Shown here piece after piece: positions 58,312 to 64,000 of a stretch of DNA of 64,000 bases. The notes beneath the pieces were generated by a model, which made no database searches, was not told the origin of the DNA, and saw only the letters and a program-made list of their open reading frames with translations. The position numbers and the translations under genes were made by a program. The stretch is from positions 1 to 64,000 of the forward strand of contig CAJXSF010000004.1 in NCBI GenBank assembly GCA_913061515.1, written 5' to 3'. Every line of letters begins with the position of its first letter. The first letter of the stretch is position 1. Source of the DNA: an uncultured Gammaproteobacteria bacterium (GTDB taxonomy: Bacteria; Pseudomonadota; Gammaproteobacteria; Pseudomonadales; Pseudohongiellaceae).

Positions 58312-59868
58312 ATGGAATTCCTGTTAGACCCTACTATATGGGTGGCGTTGTTGACCTTGATTATTCTCGAGGTCGTTCTTGGCATCGATAACCTTGTGTT
58401 TATTGCCATTTTGGCCAATAAGCTGCCCCCTCATCAACGCGATCACGCCCGTATAACTGGGCTTGGGCTTGCTGTAGTCATGCGCTTGGGCTTGCTCAGT
58501 GGCGTGTCTTGGTTGGTCACACTGACCACCCCGATATTTTCAGTGTTTGCACACGACTTTTCTGGTCGTGATTTAATTCTCTTATTTGGCGGGCTATTCC
58601 TACTATTTAAAGCCACGACCGAGCTGCATGAACGCCTTGAAGGGAGTACGCGCACCGAAATAGAGAACCGCGTCTATGCCGGTTTCTGGCTGGTGGTGTC
58701 GCAGATTGTGGTACTGGACGCTGTGTTCTCTTTAGATGCCGTGATCACCGCCGTCGGCATGGTAGACAACCTTTACGTCATGATGACTGCAGTTGTGATC
58801 TCAGTCAGCTTGATGCTCGCCGCTTCTAAGCCTTTAACGCAATTTGTCGATGCGCATCCCACAGTGGTGGTGTTGTGCTTGAGCTTTCTATTGATGATCG
58901 GTCTCAGTCTTGTCGCTGAAGGGTTTGGCTTTCATATTCCGAAAGGGTATTTGTACGCGGCTATTGGCTTCTCGATTACTATCGAATTTTTCAATCAAGT
59001 GGCCTATGCAAACCGACAAAAGCAAGAAGAGCGCTTGCCGCTGCGTGAGCGCACAGCGGCTGCTGTTTTGAGCTTATTAGGGGGGCGTGCTTACGACCAA
59101 CCTGAGTCTAATGTTGAAAGCGCCGGGCCTGAAGACTTGTCGGCTTTCCATGTGGCAGAGCGCAATATGGTCACGGGAGTTTTGACCTTGGCAGAGCGCT
59201 CGGTGCGTTCATTAATGACGCCCCGAACGGATATGTCATGGGTGAATCTAAATGACGATGTGAGTGTTATTCGAGCGATGTTGATCGATACGCCACATAG
59301 TTTCTTCCCCGTTTGCCGTGGCGGCCTCGACGATATTGTCGGCATAGCAAGGGCAAAAGATCTGCTCAACGATTTGGCGACTAACGAACAAATTACCCTA
59401 GGTGAAAATCTACGCGAGCCGATTTTTGTGCCGGACTCCATTGCCGTTTTACCGTTAATTGAAACGCTGCGCCGATCTAAGGGGCAGCTCGTGCTAGTGG
59501 TCGATGAATACGGAACCATTCAAGGGCTCATCACGCCTATCGACGTCTTTGAGGCTATTGCTGGTGAGTTTCCAGATGAAGATGAAACGCCTGCTATCGA
59601 GTCTATCGATGAGAATACTTGGTTGGTGGCCGGACATGCGGATTTGCACGAACTCTCGCGAGTGCTAGAAACCAGCGTTTTCGACGAAGATATTGAGGAC
59701 TACTCAACTATAGCCGGCTTTTTGATGAGTAAGTTTGATCAACTGCCCGACGTCAACGCACGCCTAGAGCTGCGCGGGTTCCTCTTCACGGTAAAGCAAG
59801 TGGAAGAGCAACGCATAGCAGAAGTGGAAATCATGCGGGTTTTGCAGCAGGACCTCTACATCAGTTAG
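58312..59868 (+). CDS. TerC-family membrane protein with CBS and CorC domains
   Basis: This is a 518-residue fusion. An N-terminal TerC-like membrane domain (about 1-235, with [20 protein letters not shown] and [24 protein letters not shown]) is followed by two CBS domains (about 295-420). A CorC_HlyC transporter-associated domain follows (about 430-515). Similar proteins (YegH/YoaE type) are linked to metal ion handling, often manganese or export of toxic ions. Acidic residues in the membrane helices could bind metal, and CBS domains usually sense nucleotides. It is 33 bp after fumC. Confidence 0.92.
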   Translation: MEFLLDPTIWVALLTLIILEVVLGIDNLVFIAILANKLPPHQRDHARITGLGLAVVMRLGLLSGVSWLVTLTTPIFSVFAHDFSGRDLILLFGGLFLLFKATTELHERLEGSTRTEIENRVYAGFWLVVSQIVVLDAVFSLDAVITAVGMVDNLYVMMTAVVISVSLMLAASKPLTQFVDAHPTVVVLCLSFLLMIGLSLVAEGFGFHIPKGYLYAAIGFSITIEFFNQVAYANRQKQEERLPLRERTAAAVLSLLGGRAYDQPESNVESAGPEDLSAFHVAERNMVTGVLTLAERSVRSLMTPRTDMSWVNLNDDVSVIRAMLIDTPHSFFPVCRGGLDDIVGIARAKDLLNDLATNEQITLGENLREPIFVPDSIAVLPLIETLRRSKGQLVLVVDEYGTIQGLITPIDVFEAIAGEFPDEDETPAIESIDENTWLVAGHADLHELSRVLETSVFDEDIEDYSTIAGFLMSKFDQLPDVNARLELRGFLFTVKQVEEQRIAEVEIMRVLQQDLYIS

Positions 59869-59891
59869 TAGAGGCCCTGTGAAGTATAGGT

Positions 59892-60557
59892 CTACTGTGG
59901 AGCAGCGATCACTTGCAGCTCTACGCGGCGATTTTGCGCACGCCCTGACTCAGTTGCGTTAGACGCAATCGGTTGGTCTGGACCCATCCCCTGCGAGATG
60001 ATTCGGCTTTGATCGACACCTTGCCCTGCCAAATAATTAGCGACGCTCGTCGCGCGGCGATTGGACAAATTGTAGTTGTAATCGGCACTGCCCGTAGAGT
60101 CAGTGTGGCCGTTGACTTGCAGGCGTGTATCTTTGTATTTGTATAACACTGTTGCCACCGAATCCAACACTGGTTGAAATTGTGGGCGCAACGAATATTC
60201 GTTCGTGTTGAAGGTGATGTTGCCAGGCATGATGAGATCCAGTCGATCGCCATTACGCTGAACTTGCACGCCTGTGCCTTGTAGCTGCTGTCGTAACTCA
60301 GCCTCTTGTACGTCCATGTAGGCACCAACTCCGGCGCCAATGGCACCACAGCCAGCGGCAGCATTGCGCGCATGCTGACCGTTCTCAATAGCGCCCACTA
60401 GACCACACACAACAGAGCCAATAGCGCCATATTGGGCGGCACGGCTAACCTGTTGTTCGCCGGTATAGGGGTTGATTGTCGTACAACTTGCCAGTAGCAG
60501 GCCTGCGGCCATTAGGGTTACGGCGCGTTTATGTTTAAATCCTTCCGTCATCTTCAA
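59892..60557 (-). CDS. OmpA-family lipoprotein with glycine-zipper segment
   Basis: This is a 221-residue protein. A signal peptide with lipobox ASC (about Cys25) is followed by a Gly-rich hydrophobic segment (YGAIGSVVCGLVGAI and AAAGCGAIGAGVGAYM), then an OmpA domain (about 105-215). The OmpA domain has the peptidoglycan-binding pattern NGHTDSTGSADYNYNLSNRRA and GMGPDQPIASN. It should tether the outer membrane to the cell wall, similar to YiaD. Confidence 0.92.
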   Translation of the reverse strand: MKMTEGFKHKRAVTLMAAGLLLASCTTINPYTGEQQVSRAAQYGAIGSVVCGLVGAIENGQHARNAAAGCGAIGAGVGAYMDVQEAELRQQLQGTGVQVQRNGDRLDLIMPGNITFNTNEYSLRPQFQPVLDSVATVLYKYKDTRLQVNGHTDSTGSADYNYNLSNRRATSVANYLAGQGVDQSRIISQGMGPDQPIASNATESGRAQNRRVELQVIAAPQ

Positions 60558-60782
60558 TACTCCTGTATTGCTAAACTCGACACTACTGTAGACAAGAAGG
60601 TGGGTCGATGTACACCTTTATGCAAAGATTAAACCTTGCAATGTGAACTGTTGCTTAATTTGCAAACAAACTCGCTAGCAAACTGATCTAGTTCGTCTCG
60701 ATGGCGCAGCGGAACTTCTAGGTGCTAGAAGAAAATTGTTTTAAGCTCCCCATTTACGCTCTTGTACGTGCTCCGAGGACTT

Positions 60783-62141
60783 ATGAGTCAAGCCGAATAC
60801 CAAGCCAAGGTGAAAATACTTTCTGACCGTTTGTTGGAGTTGCAGCAACCGATTCGAATACTGGATGCCATCAAATGGCCAGCCCATTTTGAACACGATT
60901 TTTTAGCCACTGGCGGAAAAGTGTTGCCCGCCGTTAATCGTGATTATTACGAGCGTATGCCGCTCAATTTCGATCCCGATCTATTGCGTGCCCGTTTCAA
61001 AGAATTACGCGACGATGTGCGAAGAAGTTTGGGCCGTCGTGACGGCTTAGGTGGCATACTACGCGATACGATCAATCAATACCTAGTGGTAATTGATTTG
61101 CTAGTGAGTCGTGGCACTCCCGCGTTTGGCAAGCTTAGTAAAGAACTCTATGGTTCGGCTTCTGACAAGATGCGTGGAGATAGAAAAACCCTAAGAACTT
61201 TGGGTGAAAAACTTTGCCAGCTATTCTCACTGCCATCGGCCGAACATATTAGTCGCCCATATGGTAAAGATATTCCGGCAACACAAGCTGTCGATATTCT
61301 TCAACAAAAGCTCAACCCGTATTTTCCTCCCGGGGATATCCGCGTGATGTTGAGCGATGGGATCGTGTCTGATGCGGCCGCAGGTGGCGACTACATCAAA
61401 ATCAACCAAGACTCTGCGTTCTCTGAGTTTGATCTACAAATTTTGGAGGTCCATGAAGGCTGGGTGCATGTTGGTACGACCTTGAATGGGCGCAATCAAC
61501 CTTGGGCCACTTGGCTAAGTGTCGGCTCGCCTCGCGTGACCGCCTGTCAAGAAGGGCTAGCTGTGTTAATGGAGACGCTCACCTTTAGTTCATACCCGAA
61601 AAGAGCACTAAAGATTAGTGACCGCGTAATTGCCATCGATATGGCGGAACGCGGAGCAAACTTCGTCGAAGTCTATCAATACTTTGTTGAAAGAGGTTTG
61701 AGCGAACATGAAAGCTATAAGATCACCCAAAGAGTCTTTCGTGGTGGCACTCTGGATGGGGGCTCTATCTTCACCAAAGATCTCTCTTATTTACGTGGTT
61801 TTGTCGAAAACGTGAACTTTATTCGCAGTGCGATCAACTCGGGTGTGCCGGAAGTGATTCCGATGCTGTTTGTCGGCAAAGTGACCTTGGATGATATTCC
61901 CGTTTTGTATCAGCATTACCTTGAAGGAACGATAGAGGGCCCCCAACATATGCCTGCTATGTTTAAAAATATGAACGGCTTATATGTTTGGTTTGGCTTC
62001 TCCAGCGGTATCGCCGTGATTAATATCAGCCGAGTACAAAAGCATTTTGATGGTCTGTTCCGCAATATGCCCAAGGCTGATCCGGTCTATAGCACCGAGA
62101 CGATTCCTCGCGGCCCAAGCGAAGGTCAAGCTATCGAATAA
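60783..62141 (+). CDS. MATCAP-like (DUF1704) putative metallopeptidase
   Basis: This family is often annotated as flavohemoglobin expression-modulating QEGLA protein. The sequence shows HEGWVH (an HExxxH zinc motif, about residues 224-229 from ATG 60783) and TACQEGLAVLMETL, whose Glu is the likely third ligand. The same unusual HExxxH spacing occurs in the eukaryotic tyrosine carboxypeptidases called MATCAP. A metallopeptidase role is therefore likely, though the substrate in bacteria is unknown. ATG 60783 is preferred over TTG 60762 because of the GAGGA site upstream. The gene is followed by htpX at 22 bp. Confidence 0.85.
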   Translation: MSQAEYQAKVKILSDRLLELQQPIRILDAIKWPAHFEHDFLATGGKVLPAVNRDYYERMPLNFDPDLLRARFKELRDDVRRSLGRRDGLGGILRDTINQYLVVIDLLVSRGTPAFGKLSKELYGSASDKMRGDRKTLRTLGEKLCQLFSLPSAEHISRPYGKDIPATQAVDILQQKLNPYFPPGDIRVMLSDGIVSDAAAGGDYIKINQDSAFSEFDLQILEVHEGWVHVGTTLNGRNQPWATWLSVGSPRVTACQEGLAVLMETLTFSSYPKRALKISDRVIAIDMAERGANFVEVYQYFVERGLSEHESYKITQRVFRGGTLDGGSIFTKDLSYLRGFVENVNFIRSAINSGVPEVIPMLFVGKVTLDDIPVLYQHYLEGTIEGPQHMPAMFKNMNGLYVWFGFSSGIAVINISRVQKHFDGLFRNMPKADPVYSTETIPRGPSEGQAIE

Positions 62142-62163
62142 CCAATGAAAGGAATGCAGTGAA

Positions 62164-63045
62164 ATGAAACGAGTTGCCCTGTTTTTAATGACTAACCTAG
62201 CCATTATTGTGGTGCTGAGTATTACCCTACGCCTGTTAGGGGTAGAGCGCATTCTTGATGAACAAGGTGCGGGATTGGACTTGAATAGTTTGTTGATTTT
62301 CTCCGCTGTGTTTGGTTTTGGCGGCGCGTTTATCTCTTTAGCGATGTCGAAGTGGATCGCCAAACGCTCAACGGGTGCGCAGGTGATTATCCAGCCTAGA
62401 AACGCGACAGAGCAGTGGCTAGTCGATACAGTTCGAGCGCAGGCTCAGAAGGCCGGTATTGGCATGCCGGAGGTGGCGATATTCAATTCGCCGCAGGTCA
62501 ATGCGTTTGCCACTGGTGCTAGCCGTAATAAGTCTTTGGTGGCGGTTAGCTCTGGGCTATTGCAAAGTATGAGCAGAAATGAAGCCGAGGCGGTTCTAGC
62601 GCACGAAGTCACACACGTAGCAAATGGCGACATGGTAACGTTGACCTTAATTCAAGGGGTGGTGAATACCTTTGTGATTTTCTTCTCACGGGTGATCGGC
62701 CACTTTATCGACAGAGTCGTGTTCAAGACTGAAAGAGGCCACGGCCCCGCATTTTGGATCACCAGCATCATTGCTGAGATAGTCCTTGGGTTTCTCGCCT
62801 CGACAATCGTGATGTGGTTCAGCCGTCAGCGCGAATACCGCGCCGATGCTGGCGGTGCATCACTTGCTGGCAAGCAGAATATGATTGCCGCCTTGCAGAG
62901 ATTGCAGCAGGGGCAAGCCACTCAAATGCCTGATGAACTAGTCGCCTTCGGCATTAGCAATCGTGGCGCCAGTGGCATCTCGAAACTGTTTATGTCCCAC
63001 CCGCCGTTGAGTGAGCGCATCGCAGCCCTGCAACGAGGTGCATAA
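62164..63045 (+). CDS. htpX: Membrane protease HtpX
   Basis: This is a 293-residue M48B protease with an N-terminal pair of membrane helices (about 5-25 and 40-60). The zinc motif HEVTH is at 147-151, two further helices follow, and the third ligand is in [13 protein letters not shown]. The protein degrades damaged inner-membrane proteins together with FtsH and is normally stress-induced. Its pairing with the metallopeptidase-like gene upstream suggests a shared transcript. Confidence 0.96.
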   Translation: MKRVALFLMTNLAIIVVLSITLRLLGVERILDEQGAGLDLNSLLIFSAVFGFGGAFISLAMSKWIAKRSTGAQVIIQPRNATEQWLVDTVRAQAQKAGIGMPEVAIFNSPQVNAFATGASRNKSLVAVSSGLLQSMSRNEAEAVLAHEVTHVANGDMVTLTLIQGVVNTFVIFFSRVIGHFIDRVVFKTERGHGPAFWITSIIAEIVLGFLASTIVMWFSRQREYRADAGGASLAGKQNMIAALQRLQQGQATQMPDELVAFGISNRGASGISKLFMSHPPLSERIAALQRGA

Positions 63046-63071
63046 AAGCTAAATAATATTTAAACTCCCTA

Positions 63072-63106
63072 TCCCGAATTTCGCAGAGCTATCGCGGAAT
63101 TCGGGA
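63072..63106. terminator. Long hairpin after htpX
   Basis: TCCCGAATT pairs with AATTCGGGA, extended inward by CGC/GCG across single mismatches. It is strong but lacks a T run, and lies 27 bp after the htpX stop. The remaining gap to 63283 shows no gene. Confidence 0.6.
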
Positions 63107-63283
63107 GCATATCTCCTTGATTGTCTTCTCGAAACTCCCCACATTTATTGGCGCAATCCCCATTCCTGTCCTAGATTTAAATTGTGCTTAGCAATCTGAG
63201 ACGTCTGATCGCTGAGCTATACATTGACGGGCTCGCAAGCAACTTTAAAGGAATAAATTTGAGCAATATATAAGGAGAACAAT

Positions 63284-63502
63284 ATGCGTGAACTAAGCGT
63301 AGTTGAGATTGATGAGGTGAGTGGTGGACGATTTGAAGATTCAGTTCCTTATTTTACAACAATGATTGCAGTTGGGATGTCGACTTTTGGTAGCTCTTGG
63401 GGAGCTGTTGGTGTCGGCTTGGCTATTGCTGTTGCGCCAGCAGCTGTTGGGGTAATGTCTGTTCTTGCCGTTGGTGGTGGCATAGCGCTGATGAGAGACT
63501 AG
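63284..63502 (+). CDS. Double-glycine leader peptide, putative bacteriocin precursor
   Basis: This is a 72-residue peptide with a classic double-glycine leader (MRELSVVEIDEVSGG, cleavage after residue 15). The leader's Leu-x-x-x-Glu-Ile-x-x-Val-Ser-Gly-Gly pattern is recognised by peptidase-containing ABC exporters. The 57-residue core is hydrophobic and rich in Gly, Ala and Val (GVGLAIAVAPAAVGVMSVLAVGGG), as in class II microcins and two-peptide bacteriocins. An AGGAG ribosome site lies 6 bp before the ATG. The expected exporter or immunity genes would be downstream, beyond the window. Confidence 0.75.
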   Translation: MRELSVVEIDEVSGGRFEDSVPYFTTMIAVGMSTFGSSWGAVGVGLAIAVAPAAVGVMSVLAVGGGIALMRD

Positions 63503-63584
63503 ATGTCGCAGTTATGAGGCGATAAGTATAGAGGCGAGGTAACGCTCTTAATGTTTCGTTATCTCGTCCTTGGGGGATATGTTT

Positions 63585-64000
63585 ATGACCGACTCTGACA
63601 TTGGTGGTTGTGATGAGATATCTTGCAAGAATTTTGTACTAAATACTGAAAAAGTTTTAGTGCTTTATCCAGTACGCGCAGCATATAAATTTCAATGCCT
63701 TCGAGCAATGCTACTAGTACTGATTCTGGGCTATTTGCTTTTATATTTGAACTGGATTAGTGATCTTAAAGATCAGAGTTTAATCGTTTCTAGCTTCTAT
63801 GTTTCTATAGTTATTGTGTTGGCAATGCTAGTTGTTCTATATCTGGTAATGGCACGATATCAGTTAAATGTAGAAGTTTATAAAGATAGGCTGGAGTATC
63901 CAGTTTATTACTTCTGGAAACGTACACTTAGTTTTAAGGTTGTATTTAGCTTAGAAAGAATTGGATTCGGGGGGGCAGTGCGAGCTTTGGTTGTCGGAAA
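63585..64000 (+). CDS. Membrane protein, 3' end cut by window end
   Basis: The open frame starts at ATG 63585 with a GGGGG site about 8 bases upstream and runs off the window (138 codons seen). It encodes a polar N-terminus, two membrane helices (about residues 40-60 and 70-94), then a beta-rich part (LNVEVYKDRLEYPVYYF). The AT-rich codon use is unlike htpX upstream. Position after the double-glycine peptide would suit an immunity or accessory protein. No family is recognised. Confidence 0.6.
   Translation, partial: MTDSDIGGCDEISCKNFVLNTEKVLVLYPVRAAYKFQCLRAMLLVLILGYLLLYLNWISDLKDQSLIVSSFYVSIVIVLAMLVVLYLVMARYQLNVEVYKDRLEYPVYYFWKRTLSFKVVFSLERIGFGGAVRALVVG

Overview
The window looks like part of the chromosome of a marine or halophilic gammaproteobacterium. 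It carries an ectoine operon, two tandem NhaD-type and one NhaA-type Na+/H+ antiporter, several TonB-dependent receptors, a TamA/TamB pair, and an aconitase-fumarase pair. I cannot name the genus from sequence alone. The first 48 bases are not genomic: they are an Illumina Nextera adapter with an i5 index, so the left edge is a raw contig end and the first gene is cut there.

Layout. 49-11362: truncated RND exporter, small lipoprotein, atypical SDR, degenerate receiver protein, the leftward ectABC operon with a co-oriented Na+/solute symporter and a divergent MarR regulator, DNA-3-methyladenine glycosylase I, and an M48/TPR lipoprotein. 11365-13206: TonB receptor. 13441-13517: tRNA-Arg(UCG). 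13518-20690: a 7.2-kb integrative element inserted in that tRNA gene and bounded by a 45-bp exact direct repeat. It encodes a tyrosine integrase, an excisionase, a Rep_trans-like initiator or relaxase, an AT-hook protein, and a leftward run of small unrecognised, mostly membrane proteins. Its right end contains two diverged copies of the same ~250-bp segment, each ending in the att core, which suggests cargo was added stepwise at the attachment site.

20691-26775: accessory DNA. It has a degraded ORF, a lipoprotein and an exported HpcH/HpaI aldolase. Then follows a run of one-gene units (cupin, flavin reductase, VOC protein, alpha/beta hydrolase, GNAT, hypothetical), all leftward and separated by GTTRRRY-type sites with at least two good attC-like structures. 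This resembles an integron cassette array without an integrase in view. It ends against a truncated cyclase gene.

26955-36492: ArsC-like protein, MASE1-GGDEF diguanylate cyclase, the nhaD pair, a DUF3047 protein, a molybdenum sulfite dehydrogenase with a c-type cytochrome, and succinate-semialdehyde dehydrogenase. 36898-42880: two convergent, closely related TonB receptors, the second broken by a one-base deletion. 43152-63045: PepSY-like protein, NhaA, hydrolase, TPR protein, membrane-anchored Hsp20, TamB/TamA, aconitase, fumarase, TerC-CorC protein, OmpA lipoprotein, a MATCAP-like metallopeptidase and HtpX. 63284-64000: a double-glycine leader peptide followed by a membrane protein cut by the window end; this may be the start of a bacteriocin-type locus.

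Together the host genes describe salt and compatible-solute homeostasis, envelope assembly and outer-membrane uptake. The two accessory regions (13.5-20.7 kb and 20.7-26.8 kb) and the last 0.7 kb are where undescribed biology is most likely.
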